From Pisolithus tinctorius (Eukaryota > Basidiomycota > Agaricomycetes > Boletales > Pisolithaceae): 64,000 nucleotides of DNA. Positions 13,565 through 27,806 of the stretch are shown in pieces. Under the pieces are notes generated by a model. That model saw nothing but the letters and a program-made list of their open reading frames with translations, had not been told where the DNA came from and searched no databases. How positions within the stretch are numbered: position 1 is the first letter of the stretch; every line of letters starts with the position of its first letter. The DNA lies in the NCBI GenBank assembly GCA_024663395.1, contig JANFAH010000001.1, positions 3,968,001 through 4,032,000 of the forward strand, written 5' to 3'. The translations under genes were made by a program, and so were the position numbers.

Positions 13565-15414
13565 ATGACCTTGCTGAACTACGTTGAACCTCCCAACAAC
13601 AACTTGGTAAGCTACCTGACCAGCTCGTGTGGATCTGTCTTATCCTCGTTGTCTCAGGTGTGTTGCATATGCCAGTGCGTACAGTTAGGAGGGGAACCCT
13701 CTCTGTGACCCTGACTTATAACCATCCATCCAGTGCTCCTTTCACGGACCCAACGACCACGAGGACATGCATGCACACTTTCTGCCGTGATTGCATCGTA
13801 GAAGCTGTCAGCCACTCACCACAGTGTCCCATCGACCGCTTGCCGCTCTCGGTAGACGATCTTTCACCTGCGAACCCGATCGTGAAACACGTCAGTTGTC
13901 CCGATTCCAATGGTCACGCTGCCTCCATCTCAGTTTGAGCTGGATTTATATAGCTCGTCGAAGAACTCCTGGTTGAGTGCCCACAACGGATTGCAGGGTG
14001 CACGTACACTTGTCAGCGTCAATTGCTAGCGTCTCATCTCCAGAACGCATGTCTATATGTCACAGTGCCGTGTCCCGAAGATGACTGTGATCTGTCAATC
14101 TTCAGGAAAAACCTCGGAAAGCATGCCGATGTATGTATCCATCGCTCTACTCAATGTCAGGGTTGCGGTGTCTCAGTGAAGTATGGTGACCTCAACGTGA
14201 GTCACGCTTATTGGTTGGATCGACCAGCAGAGCTTATACGGCGTCAATTCTTTTAGGATCACTACTCCGAATGCTCATCGAAAATGGCTACATGCTCTCT
14301 TTGCGCTGCTGAGTTTCCAAGATCAGAGACACAGCTACACACCGCCTGCTGTCCAACTGTCGAAGTGCCATGTGTACATGTCGACAATGGGTGTCCTTGG
14401 AACGGACCCCGCTGCGAGCTATTGACTATCCATGTCCCAATGTGTCCCTATGAGGCCATCAAAGGCTTCTTTACTATCCATGCCGCCAAGACATCCATGT
14501 TCATGACGGAAAACGTTACCCTGAAGAAGAGGGTCCAGGCTTTGGAAGGCGTCGTGCAAACCATGCAACGTGACATGCAACGCATGAAGAACATCCTGCG
14601 ACCCTGGTATCAGTTTGAGACGCAACAATGGAATCGGGAGTTGGCGACTCAGGTTCCCGCAGGAAGTGATGGCAACCAAAGCATGATCGAGATACTGGCT
14701 TCCCGCGATATCACAGGCCGTGTGGAACTTCGTTCTATGTCGCCTTCCGACGTGGCACCTCCGCCCGTTCACCCGGCTGACGTAGATGATGCTGCGGCAT
14801 ATTTTTCCATCGCCCGAGAAGCAGGATTCGTAGACGCTCACCACCATACGGCGGCTACACGCCGTCCATTCGGTAACCTGTCCGACGGCCATACGCAAGT
14901 ACATCAACGGTCGCTTCTGGTTCCTATCGCCCCCCTGAACCTGAGCACATCTTTGGAAGGAACGTTATCTGGATTGAGGGACTCTGTAGCGGCGATATCT
15001 GCTTCTGTCGAGTCCATGGCTCGCCGAAATGATATTGTGCATACGACCGAGAGCATGCGGATTAACGAGGAGCTTGGTTCATTGAGGTATGCTATTCACG
15101 GCATACGGCTACAGGTGAGTTCTGGACTCGGAGCTTGTATTCTTGCTGTGCCGGTTATCGCCCTGCCAACTGTGCTGATAAGCTTCTTCACCCACTTTTC
15201 TCGTGCGGTGATTTTCACGGCACCGTCATGTTACGGACAGTTGCACCGTCTTATGATGGACAGAAATGGCCAGCTGTCTAGACTGCCCGGTGATTCGGCG
15301 CCTTCCTTTCCTGCGGTTGGCATCACGCCCATTGGACCTAGCCTACCTTCCCAGTCTGTCCACCCTCCAATGATGCCGCCATCCTTCCCTGGAGCGCCAG
15401 GGACCAAGTTATAG
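13565..15414 (+). CDS. RING-finger plus TRAF-type zinc-finger protein
   Basis: This is a probable E3 ubiquitin ligase. The N-terminus (MTLLNYVEPPNNNL) runs into a C3HC4 RING assembled from three exons: VCCICQC, APFTDPTTTRTCMHTFCRDCI, CPIDR. TRAF-type zinc fingers follow (VECPQRIAGCTYTCQRQLLASHL, CPEDDCDLSIFRKNLGKH, CQGCGVSVKYGDL, CSLCAAEFPRSETQLH, PCVHVDNGCPWNG). Next comes a predicted coiled coil (LKKRVQALEGVVQTMQRDMQRM) and a long polar C-terminus. A 126-bp segment (15115-15240) has splice ends and is in frame, so it may be intron or retained. The substrate is unknown; such RING/TRAF proteins are common in mushrooms. Confidence 0.8.
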
Positions 15415-17269
15415 GCATTTGTTGTGCTCAGGCTCGACTCAGATTTGACATTGCCGACAGTCACGGATATCCACTGCGGAGTTTTTGTGGTGTCTAAATA
15501 CTGTCATTAACCGAGACCGCCTCGTCTTGAATTCTCCCAGATTGCCAATTTCAAAGATCCCCCTGTTACTGGTACATATGTACTGCCACAACAATACAAC
15601 TTGGCCATATGTGCGTACTATATAGGTGGGTCATGGGGTTGTTGTCTCTGTCTGGATCACTGCCGAGCGCTAGCCCGTTAAGGCTAGTTAGTGACTGGGT
15701 TGTGTGCAGTGCCCCAAGGTGCGGAGGGATGATGGTCCCTCTTGTACGTACCTCGGAACATGGGTTTACCACTTCCTGCAAAGAGCATGAGAATTTGGGA
15801 GGGTTTTGCGTCGCCAAAAAAGGAGGGTATTACATAATTGATAACCCTTTGGATATCTCTATTTTGTGGGCGCTGGTTGGCAGAAATATTATTTCGTCGT
15901 TCCGTAATCAGTGCCCTTCTATCTTATGTAAGTACGGGCTTCGCAGCACCCTATACTTGTTCAACGGCTCTGCTTGAAATTCATATGCACTCTATTTTGC
16001 CGGTCCAAATCGTACAGATACCAAGCCTATCATGTATTGGAAAAACCAGATTCTGCAATGGACTGGCGCCGAGAACACATACATGACACCTGTGCACCGC
16101 GATCATGAACGGAGCCCCCGGGCCCGGGCCTGGTCGAGTCAGGTAACCATCAGGTATCCAAGGCGAGGCTGCAACCTCGATCATATCGTATCACAGCTGT
16201 CTTTCGACTCACTCCCATCACGAACTTCCCAGACGTCGAATGGGCGCAATCTGTCCAACCCAACCACCCCACCAAAAACTACCGTGATATCACATCGACT
16301 GACCTCGTTCTGTGATCCTCGGTACATCCAGCATGTGATAATCTCCGGGAACGTTCTTGATATCGAACAGTGATACATGAACGTAGTTGTGACATGTGTG
16401 CGTGAATTTTGATTGCATGGCGCCCAAGGCCGACGACCCTGCCAGACCCGGAGAGGTGTGCAACAAGCGAAAATGGGAATGGGCTATACAGCAGTACTTG
16501 TGATTAGGAGTCGTCTAATTTAGCGTGTTGTCTAGTCCGTGATCGACATCCGGATCCCATCTGAAACCTCGGCGACGCACTGATCACCCAGCGCGGTGCA
16601 CAGCACGTCATCGGTGTGGGGCGCCGGGTCGACTATCGGAGATGGTTCAGAGTGTATGCAAACAGGACTAGATATGAAATTACTATAGGTTAATTCTCGA
16701 CAGGACAATGAGGGTGACGGAAAAACACCGACACCGAGCTCCTACATACGTACGGACGGATGTAAAAGACGGGAAGTGTGTTCGAAACAAACGGAACGAG
16801 ACGAGGGGCACAACGTCCGATCATGATGTACAGAGATGGGACTGACAGCTAGCAAGAAATGAGCGGGAAAATTACACACGAAGAAAGAAATGCACAAGAT
16901 ACGACAGGGAAAGTTATGAAATAAACAAAATTATTAGGAAAGGAGAGAACCGAGGAGGATGCGATAAGAACGCGAGTTATATAAACACTATGCGGGAGCC
17001 ATGACATATCAAATAAAGCAAAGCAACGAAAGGAACGACAGTGCAATAAGAACGGAACGTTCGCCGTGGCGACCAAAAAAATGGCACATTGGGAGGTAAC
17101 GACCGCGGGTCATTGAATGGGAGCAGAAATCTAGTGGCAAGCACACCCTCGCTTCGCAGGATCGCACCGGGCGGGAAATATCAAATAGGGTGCGAGTGAT
17201 GCGGCAGGTGGCTGGATGGAAAAAGAGGGATACAAGTTCTGGGCTCCAACCCGAAACGGGAGAGTCCGC
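15415..17269. other. Gene-poor spacer between two convergent genes
   Basis: About 1.85 kb separates the stop codons of the RING protein and the homeodomain gene. I see only short frames without family motifs or consistent splice structure. It probably holds two long 3' untranslated regions. Confidence 0.4.
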
Positions 17270-19744
17270 TTAAAGTCCCCATGCCTCCTGCCCATGATAC
17301 ACGCCATTACCTGCGAAGTTTCCCAACGAAGGGCCCGGGTGTGACGGCACAGACATACCAATGACGAATCCGTTGCTGGTAGCCATGCTATGTATGCCGC
17401 CCATGGTACTAGCGTCCGAGGCGACGGACTCTCGAAGGTGGTAAGTGGACGAGTAGGTCAGGTCCGTTGGCGCCTGTGTGTGATGCCGGGGCTGATGCGA
17501 AACGGGTTGCTGATGATGAAGTGACTGGGGGTATGCTCCGTTTGTGGTGCCTGTGGTAGGGGTATCAGACCCGAAAGAATGAGTATCTTGCGGCGAGAAG
17601 TGTTGATGAGGCTGGGTGACATAATCCCCTGAACCTGAAGCCCACTGAATCGAGTACTTGGACTCGGTGCCCGTGTTCTGCATATACATACTGTGGCCAT
17701 GCGGATGGGGGTGGATGTGCTGTTCTGGGATCGTGACGGGGGGAGCGTGGACAGCAGGTGGCATACTTCCCCTTCTTACCAAAGGGATTTCATTGGGAGG
17801 TACCTTGACAGCATGGCGTGAATGCGATGCGCGTGACAAAGACAGAATAAAAAACGTACACCACTGAACTCATACATAGATCCGCTGCGTGACAATGGAG
17901 GACAGGACGCAGGACTGCTTTCTTTGGTCTGCTGGCGGTCGCCGGGGGACATCGTCGACGAAGAGGAGGCATAACCGGGAGGTAGAGGGCGGGCGCTGAA
18001 ATCGCCGGGGTTTTGGTGGCTGTTTACGTTCAACCCAGACATGCGCATCTCAAGCAGCTGTCCGGAGCCGCTTTGCAAAACTCAGATACCAAAGAAGAAA
18101 GCGAGACGTGAACGAATCTCACCAGGATCCCCTTCTCACACTGGAGTCGCCTCCCATATCGACCGCAACGCAACTGCTTACATCCGAAAACATGACGCTT
18201 GATTCGCTGCCAGTAATGCTCGCGACGCTGCCGAACCGCGACAGACAACCTATGCTGCTACTTGGAGTGGTCGAGATGGCATCCTCGGCATCCCCATCGC
18301 CTTCACGAAGACTACAATGGGGTGGAATGCCATTAGGGCTCGTGGCACTCGTGATGCTTGTTGTGCTGCCCCGTGGGAACGACCAGCGATGAAGCATGGA
18401 TATCGATATGTCGGGAGAAGAGGCTTGAGCGGAAGAGCCCGATGAAGAACCTGGCGGCGTGTCGCCCTCGGGAGAGGCATTTTGAGAAGGGGAAGTTGAC
18501 GAGGACTCTCCAAACTGGAAGTCTGGACGTGGGAGCGGCCCAGGGATGGGCGGAGGGGCGGCACGCGAAGCGAAGGCAAAAGGTCGATTTTCGTAGGATC
18601 TGCGAGGGACAAAGTGGGGGGGGACGGACGAGGAGGTGGTACACACAGAATTAGAATCTGGAACGCCAAGGAAGGGCGCACCACGGAGAGGAGTGAATAC
18701 GTGTGGTTCGGATGCGCGGTACGACCGGGGAGGGTGTGCGTATGGGGACAGCAATGAGGCGGAGCGAATCGGGCCCATGGTGGATGGAGGGCGGGTGAGG
18801 GCCTGGGTGGAGCCGGGAGGTGAAAGGGGCGACTTTGCCAGGAGGGCTTCATTTTTTTCTCTGACGACAGCGGCGTACGGATGCTGCACGAGCCTGTAGC
18901 AATTGACGTCTAGGGATTTACGCCTATCAACATTGAAATGGGGAGGTGGGAGAAGGGAGGAGTCCTGGACGGGCATGACGGCGGGCAGCGAGCCGCGCCG
19001 AGCGTTGTAGATATCCGGATCGAGCGGGTGCTGCCAGGCATCGACTGGAGTGGCAGGAGGACTTTGGCTTTGGTGCAGTCCCACTGGGGAGATGGACGGA
19101 TCTGGAACAAAGGGAGGGGAGTCAGCGGACGATGGATGAGGAGAGACACGCTCTTGAGTTTGTTCGGATAGTTTTTCTAGCAAGTCAGAGGATGGGTCTC
19201 GCTGGGGTTCTTCCTGTGAAGTGGTGGTGTTCTGTTCGTCTGACTGGAAATGCTGGGCGGCTGCTCGTTTTCGCAGCTGTTTGTCCTTTGCGCGCCTGGA
19301 ATGGGGGTGAGAGGGGGGCACAAGAGACAGAGGGACACGGTACCTGTTCTGGAACCAGACCTGGGACGCGGCGCGTCATTTGAGCGAGACGAAGGGGCAA
19401 CAAAACGAAGAGAAAGGCGAGCGACGGACCTGCACTGCACGGGGGAGCATGTCGAGCTCGGCAGCAAGCTTCTTTCGAATGGCGGCATTTGGCTTTGTGT
19501 CTTTCCTGTAGACTTCCTCGAGCACCTTGAGCTGCGATCTGGACGTCCTCTTTCTGTGCTTGACTTCGTTGGGTATGTAGGGGAAGAAAGTCCTGAAATC
19601 GACAGAGGTGGGGTCGACTCCGGGTGGCACGACAGAAGGAATACAAGTGTGTCGATACCTTGAAGACGAGGACGAGCTCGCATCCATCGTCGCTGGTGTT
19701 GTCGGGACTGTCTCTCCGGTCAGAGCAGTGGCATATCTCTTCAT
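17270..19744 (-). CDS. Homeodomain transcription factor
   Basis: This is a nuclear DNA-binding regulator. From ATG 19744, residues ~62-121 form a homeodomain, HRKRTSRSQLKVLEEVYRKD followed by IRKKLAAELDMLPRAVQ, then VWFQNRRAKDKQLRKR. The signature WFQN falls in a 17-nt microexon (19344-19360). The remainder, about 600 residues, is low-complexity, rich in Ser, Pro, His and Gln, with no other domain. It ends HGQEAWGL at TAA 17270-17272. It is not the mating-type HD1/HD2 pair, because it stands alone with no divergent partner. It resembles the stand-alone Hom-type developmental regulators of mushrooms, but I cannot say which one. Confidence 0.85.
19344..19360 (-). other. 17-nt microexon encoding the homeodomain WFQN signature
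   Basis: GTCTGGTTCCAGAACAG is bounded by a CCCAG acceptor and a GTACC donor. Joining it to its neighbours restores VQVWFQNRRAKD without a gap. Confidence 0.8.
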
Positions 19745-19982
19745 TTATTTTATTTACTCTAAATATTATTATTTATATATCACCCCCCGGCTATGTCCGT
19801 GACCCCGGCGCCAATTTCTCCGGCCTGTCATCACCGCCTCTTCCCCGGCCACAGGGCCCGAATTGGTAGCAGTCATCCCCGCGGACAGCCTATCCAAAAA
19901 AAATAATCATTTAAAAATATACCAAGCAAAAATCCCTACAGAAAAACAAAAAAAAAAAGAAAAAAGAAAAGCAAAGAACAAT

Positions 19983-22900
19983 TTATGACATGTCCATCGC
20001 CTCGCCCAGCAAGATCTCCTCCAAGAAACCTTCCCTGGCACCAGCCAAGGGTGAGGCAACAAAGGTCGACTCCCCCCTCGCCAGCGCTTCTGCGTGTCCT
20101 CGTGCCATCGCCGTCCGCGCCCGCGCAACAACGGGATGATCGTACACCATCTCCACGTCTACTCGCTTCCCGGGATCCATCCGCATCATGCTCTTGATCA
20201 ACCCTATCAACTCCGCACTCAAACCGCTCAGGTCAACCTGACTGAAATCTTCTTGTCGAAGTCGGTGCCACCCTTCGCCCCTGCAAATTTGTATTCGTGG
20301 TAAGGTAACTCGACGTCAGGCACAATCCAAGCCTTCGAAAACGCTTCTCCACTCACTGATCAGGCACGATAATGTTTGTCGCCGTCTCGAGCATCATCAT
20401 CCCAAAGCTGTCCATTGTTCAGCTCTCACCCCTTCCATTTCAATCAACAAGAAAAACACCCACCTGAATATATCAGCAGCTTTGCCATACGTCCCCTGCA
20501 ACACCTCCCGTGCCAAATACACTTTATCTCCTTCCCTTTCAAATCCCCCAACGCCAACTCCCAAGGGGCTTCCCCCTGTCCGTCGTGGCCATAACGATGC
20601 CATCCCAAAATCTCCAATCTTGAACCGTCCCTCCCCTGTCAGAAAAACATTGGCTGGCTTGATATCAAGATGAATTACACCCGCGTTGTGAATAAAACGA
20701 AGACCCTAGACCATATCGATAAGCACAGCGAAAAAACTTTTTCCCTCAGAATCACTCACATTACTTAGATCCGCAAATATCTTCCACACTCTGGCCTCGT
20801 CCAGACGCTGAAATGCCCTTCCGTACTCCCACAGGAAGCGAGCAAAATTTCCCAGCTCGCATAGTTCTGTCTGTATAAACAGCATGTCATCCTCTTCCCA
20901 GCTATCAATATACGCCAACACGTTAGCGTAACTCTGAGGGTCAGTCGCCGCTGCCTGTGAGAGATGCTGCAAGATATCCACTTCTTCACGTAATCGCAAC
21001 CTAGTGTAGATAACCATGTCAACGTAACGATAGCCACCCTGCACAAACTAGCCTTACCGGTGTCGTGGCCCCTCAAATGGCTTAGATTTCTTAACCGCCC
21101 ATACCTGGTTCTCAGGTCCGTTCTTGGCACGAACCTTCATGACCTTGCCAAATTCGCCACTGCCGATCTCATCCAGCTCCACAAAATCCCACTCAAAACG
21201 ACCCGTCTTGCCCGTCCCCACACTATCATCGGCAGTCTTAACAAGTGGCGACACGACTCGCTTCGCGAGTGACTGTGTCCTGCATCGCGAATGCGTCGGG
21301 GAAGTTGAAGTGCTATTCGACGACGATCTCGACTCAATCTTGCCTGATGGAACTGGAAGGTGACCTTGCAGAGTAGGCCGCGGAGGCAGTGGCCAGTCTA
21401 GACAGAATTAGACATGCATGTCGTGAGACGACTGTGAATAAACTCACCCTTAGTACGTCGTGTGGGCGTGCCGACAGATGTCTCACTACCGCTCGAGAAT
21501 GCCCCACTACTACTTCTCCGCATGAGCCATCGTGTCCGCGAGATAGCGCCAAAAGGGCCCTGGTCAGCCGCAGGCGGTCGACCCAACCCAAGACCGCCGT
21601 ACTGGTGTTCCTTCCGCGAACTCGGGCTATTATTGTCTTCGTCGTCCTCTGAATCCGATACGTTCAGCACCACCTTGCCTTCTATCCCTACAAGACCACT
21701 GTCACCGAGATGCGGGAACGCAGCCGGGAGACTCTTCCTGGGCTTGTTCTTTGACTTACAGCCGCCACCGCCCCTAGCCGAGTGGCCGTTCGGGTCTGTC
21801 TCAAATTCAAAGTTGAAACCGACCTTGTTGGCTACGGCGCTCTGCCACGGTCGATTACCCCCAAAATAACTAGTTTTCGCCTTCTTGACGGGGGTTCCTG
21901 GGGGGCGCTTTGGTTCCTCAGTGGACGGCTTGTGACCAGCAGCAAGAGTTCGCATAATGAAAGCATCCACATCGAGATCATCGTAGTTGCGATCGTTGTC
22001 CTCGAGCCCACCAATGACGACCGCATTTGGCCAACCTGAACTAGAATTCGGCATGATAGGAGTGATGAGGTCGTCGCCAGCGTCTGAGCAAAGTGAAGAA
22101 GCAGACGTTGAAGGACGCGGCATTGCAGAAAGAAAGGCATTTCCAGAATGAGACAAGCCCTCATCGTCACTCAATGCAACGCCTGAGTCACGAGGTTTGT
22201 ACTTCGATGGAAGCATCTCCCTACCCTTTTTAGACCTAGGTGAAGGTGTGTCCTCTGTGACGCTAAAGACGAAAGAGGATTCTGGAGGTCCGCATGGCTC
22301 GAAGAACATATCGTCATCGTCGTCTTCCACAGCACAAGGGGGACTTTTCGGAAGCGGCAATGGCGAAGATTCGGGAGAAGGATCATGACGAGTGGATCGC
22401 AGCTTCCAGGGAAGGGGGGTCATTGTTGTACTTCCTGGACCAGCATAGCTGTGTCTGTTGGACGTAGAGGGCTGGATGTGCTGTACTCGGAGTCGTGCGT
22501 CGGCAGCTGCGCTGGCTGAATTTGTTGCGGTCGTACTCGTACGCGTGCGAGTCCTGGTCTGGGGAATAGAAGGACCAAAAAAAAGGGAAGCTGAACTGCC
22601 ACTCGTCAGTCGACTGGCGGGGACACGTGAGGTTGGCGTGTCCGAAGCCCTTGGTTTATGGAGGGGGCTTGGTCCACTGCTTCCAGTGACACGTCGCCGT
22701 GCCCGTGGAGAGCCGCCTGTTGGAGAAATAGCAGTGGAGAGTCTGTTTCTCCCGACGGAAGGAAAGGCAACGGGTGGTGGCTTGGGTGGAGTAGAGCGCA
22801 ACTTGACAGGCTAACGTCATGATTAAGAGCCCAAGGGTTACTACAGAGATGGAGGTGACATACCTGAGCTGAAGTGGGCGGAGACGAAGAGTGGTGCACA

Positions 22901-23877
22901 CTCTCTAAGAGTTCTTGCGACACAGGTCGTGAGCGGGCACGACGCTTGATGATGTGCCCACCGGGCGATATTGCCTCAGTCACCTCATCCCTTGCGTTGC
23001 CTTTTTGAGGGACTGCGTCGACGAGCAGCTGCTTTTTAGGGCTCGTCGACTGGGATTTTGTTCTCTGTGCCAGTGTCCGAAGTCTGTTTGAAAACAGATT
23101 TTTCCGTGTACCTGGATCGTCACACCCGGAGTCCGAGTCACCGGATTCGATGACGCCCCAGTCTTCGTCTGAGTTGTCCATGTCCCGGATGCGGAGACGT
23201 TTCATCGTCTCTGCCTGGTTCTTGACGTAAGCATCCGTCTCTGCTTTGGACTGCGGCGTGCGGATACCGAAACGGGGAGCGGCGAGCGGGGCGAGGCGAT
23301 GGAAGGCGACGCCGGATGCGGGATCAGCCTTTGCTGCAGATATGGACAACGGTGTTGAGACAGGTTGCCGTGGGGGAGTCGAGAACCCTCCCAGCTGGCC
23401 TGAGGATTTCCGTTTCGTACCAAGACCGGCTCGGAGGGCGGAGGGTTGCGATGCGGATGCAGCAGGTTGGGCGTTGAGAGCCCTTGTCTTGAGGATGGAA
23501 CGAGAGATGGCAGGGGCGTCTCTGACGGGTGTGCGAAGAGAGTTAGAGGACGGAGCGGGGAAGAATGGAGAGGGAGCTGCGGATGACGAAGAAAGAAATA
23601 TACTGCCCTCGTCGTCGTCATCTACGTCGATGGGCAGGGATGGTTGTTTATGAGTACGATGATGTGGGTATAGAGTATGTGCTGGGTGAGGAGACCTGAA
23701 AGGCGATTGAAGGAAGATGTTGTCGTTGTCGTGGGATGCTTTGAAGAGTGGGGGCAGTGAGGAAGTCAACATGGGTGAGGAGGATGGATCAGCAGAGCTA
23801 GTAGCAGTAGATAGACGGGGAGGGGTGGGTGTGTGATAAACAACTGCACGGCAGCTGCTGGGGGATATCGGGGACAT
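19983..23877 (-). CDS. wee1: Wee1-type protein kinase (mitotic inhibitor)
   Basis: This kinase phosphorylates Cdk1 on its inhibitory tyrosine to delay mitosis. A long disordered Ser/Pro-rich N-terminus (MSPISPSS..., many SP/TP sites) precedes a C-terminal kinase domain. The glycine loop is [12 protein letters not shown], the ATP lysine lies in [16 protein letters not shown], and the catalytic loop is [11 protein letters not shown]. The magnesium loop is GDFGMAS, with the Wee1-specific [23 protein letters not shown]. The C-lobe reads [22 protein letters not shown]. Stop is TAA 19983-19985. The start at 23877 is preferred; an in-frame ATG at 23934 would add 19 residues. Many short introns cut both parts. 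The start-proximal region is followed upstream by a GTC/GTT microsatellite. Confidence 0.9.
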
Positions 23878-24006
23878 GTTGCAGTCGCGTGTGTTGTTTC
23901 CTCTTACAGATATGTACTCGGTAGAAACATACATGGCCTGTCCAGAGAGATAGATATGGAGCGTATGGATGGGCCTTCTCGCTGGCTGTGTGCCAGTTTA
24001 TTATCT

Positions 24007-24056
24007 TCGTTCTCGTCGTTGTCGTCGTCGTCGTCGTTCGTTGTTGTTGTTGTCGT
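24007..24056. repeat. GTC/GTT trinucleotide microsatellite upstream of wee1
   Basis: About 50 bp of imperfect (GTC)n/(GTT)n lie roughly 130 bp upstream of the wee1 start, in its probable leader or promoter. Confidence 0.8.
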
Positions 24057-24662
24057 GAGCACGGGCAACTTGCAAGCGGGCAGGGCGGGTAAAATTAGCG
24101 GCGGCCAAGTTAAGCTCTGTTTAACCAACACCCGTGGGACATTCACTCAACAACGATCACGTGACCGCGCCATCCTCGGATGCTTTTATTTTTACCGACA
24201 ATGACTTGCGTCCCAAAAATAAAAATAAAAAATAAAAAAATCCATGCTTTGACCAGCGGTGGTCCACCACTGGCTCTTCTGTCAACTCGACAGTACGTGA
24301 TTACCAAACCCTGCAACGGTCCAGTCGTTGACGCCGTCTCAGCTGTCATTGCGACGACGCCTGCGGATTGCCGTGACCTCCCCGACATGTCGAACAATGA
24401 TCACTTACTTGCGTTGATGCGTTTGGACTCACGGCGTCCTAATAGTTGCCATGCCATCTCGACCAGTACTTGTATATCCCACAATAACCAATCAATGCGC
24501 GAAAAGCTACATGCCACTCCCATCGCGCACCGTGCCACTCCCTTACGCGACATCACGAACACCGCAGGCACTGATTTCGAATAAAAATAGTACTTCCAAG
24601 CGAGTGGTCAGTCGACCATTGAAAGGTCCAAAGTCACCCTGAGGGAGTCATCTGTAAGTATC

Positions 24663-24740
24663 CGTGATTGACCCTGTATACTGTTGACACTCATAATATA
24701 GCAGTTCCGTAATCCACAGAGGCCCATGCCCCTGTGCCGT
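24663..24740 (+). repeat. Diverged direct repeat, copy A
   Basis: It contains GCAGTTCCGTAAT, then a CAC/TC-AGAG core and CCCCTGTGCCGT, shared with copy B at 25256-25318. Both copies are preceded by GTGATT(A/G)ACCCT and by ACACTC. They are about 80% alike by eye, and copy A has 8 extra bases (ATAATATA) before GCAGTT. Confidence 0.6.
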
Positions 24741-25255
24741 ACGTGACATATAGTAAGACGGCACGGAGGTTATGGAAGAAGCATGATACCAGTTGACCCG
24801 TGAACACAAGCCATACCTGCAGCAACTACAATACCGTGCATTTCTCCGGAAGGTACCGAGGGGGACCTGCGCGGACGATCACGAACTAGAATAAGTTGCA
24901 AACGCAAGAGTTCTCCCCCATAACTCTACGTAACAACGAAGAACAGAGATGAGTCTCACATATGGTTTAGGACACCAACAGTTGGGAGTAGTGTTGGAAG
25001 AGTGTGGTTCCATAGGCAAAGGCGGACAACACCGAACGAGTGTCTGGTCCGCATTCAACAAGATTCCGCACACTACGATGCAGAGGGGAACTGTAAGACG
25101 ATCAGAATGCACAACTGGGGTCAACTACGGGGAGAAGTCGCATCATCTTCATGGTTGCTGTTCCTCCTCGCGGTAGACCATTGACACAGCCACAGCGTGC
25201 TGATCTTCCGACGAAGTTCACGAATGGCCATCACATCAAGGGACTCACCTACACT

Positions 25256-25318
25256 TGTGATTAACCCTAACACTCGCAGTTCCGTAATTCATGGAGACCC
25301 AAAGCCCCTGTGCCGTTG
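25256..25318 (+). repeat. Diverged direct repeat, copy B
   Basis: This is the second copy of the repeat at 24663-24740, in the same orientation and about 590 bp away. It shares GTGATT-ACCCT, ACACTC, GCAGTTCCGTAAT and CCCCTGTGCCGT. It is likely a remnant of a repeated element rather than a regulatory site. Confidence 0.6.
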
Positions 25319-26405
25319 ACTCACATTTCCAATGAGAGTCAATTGTGATGACAACAGATGTGAAACAGGGGAATGGATGCACGAATGTTTTTGTCTTTAC
25401 AGAGGACACGAGCCATGTGGCCTTTGAAAAGTCCCCGCCAGAGAACACAGCGATGGTCCACAGGGACGCCTCAGATGTATCCTGTTGTCGCACAACGGCG
25501 TCCCCTTAGTGAGCAAACTCAGCCAGAAATGTCTGTGGCTTGGTTATATCGAAAACATATAACCCAAGAGAGACGCGGACCGAAGATACATACCAATGAA
25601 ATCATGCACTTCTTTGGGAAGTATCGGGAGCAGGTGGCAAACACGGACTGGGTAATTTTCGTGATACAAAGCCAACGTGGACAACCACAACGTAGAGAAA
25701 CACCACACAGTCGTCCAAGATTACCTAGACCAGACCAACCTGGCATGACAACCACAACTAAACGACCTAAAAACCGTTGACGCAAGTGCGCGCGTCTAGC
25801 CTTCTTGATCGCACATCCGTGCCAGAAACTGTGTGCTGAAAGTCGCGAGTCAATCCTTCCACAGCCGACACCGTTAATACGATTACAGATGGCTCTCGAT
25901 TGCATTCGCAAGAGGTCCTAGCAGAAAATGTGAGGACCTTTCAGCTGGCAGTGATTTTAAACCAGCGGTTTCCGAGGATGTCACTTGTACTGGTGCAATG
26001 CCATCCCTTTGAAGTCAAGTGAGACGGGTAAAAACGCAAGGGTCTCCGGACCCGAGAGTATGGTCACTATATCTGCCACGTCGATACATCGAGGAAGAGT
26101 GAGAGGAAGACGTACACACCTGAGAAACCAGCCCTCCAAGGACCATAAGGCTGGAGAACAGAGGTGAAGTCCTAGAGTGCACAGTTTAAGAGCGAACGGG
26201 CCCTAAAGGACTTCGTCTATTCGCAAGACATGGACTTCTCAAATGGATTACATATTTCATTGATGGCACCCTGGCCAACGACCCGAAGAAACGAAACGCG
26301 CCACTGATGCATCAACCTACTACGTAGCGCCGCCCAGCTAGTAACAGCCCCGGATTATAAGTTCCGACGAGTCCCCTGCTCGTCTCTTCGAACACTCCCC
26401 AAACC

Positions 26406-27655
<1,250 letters not shown>

Positions 27656-27806
27656 ACACACCTACGGATCGAGCACAGCCCGTGGTCGCCATCCACTACA
27701 TGGGAATTGGGTGCTGTGTTGTAGAGATGTGTTGCTAGATGTAATATCGAATAGTACTGCAGTGTATCCCCGCTCATATATGTGTTGCCTCAGACCAAAA
27801 AGACAG

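Larger units (their letters stand above)
23878..26405. other. Gene-free 2.5-kb region with decayed repeats
   Basis: Between the divergent wee1 and ALA dehydratase genes no frame has recognisable motifs. The open frames near 24180-24584 and 25373-25780 have atypical composition and no family resemblance. The region holds a microsatellite and two copies of a ~65-75-bp direct repeat, and it looks like old transposon debris. Confidence 0.4.

Noticed and set aside
18119..18899. Long open frames antisense or frame-shifted to the homeodomain gene
   Set aside because: They are shadows of the GC-biased, Ser/Pro-rich coding exons and contain no domains.
17270..19744. Mating-type A locus homeodomain gene
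   Set aside because: There is no adjacent divergent HD partner, and the neighbours are not the usual mating-locus genes. A stand-alone regulator is more likely.
24180..24584. Plus-strand open frame of about 135 codons upstream of wee1
   Set aside because: Low-complexity Lys/Ile start, no motif, no splice context; it lies in a repeat-bearing spacer.
25373..25780. Plus-strand open frame of about 135 codons rich in Arg, Gln and Pro
   Set aside because: No family resemblance and atypical composition. It lies between decayed repeats and is probably a chance frame.
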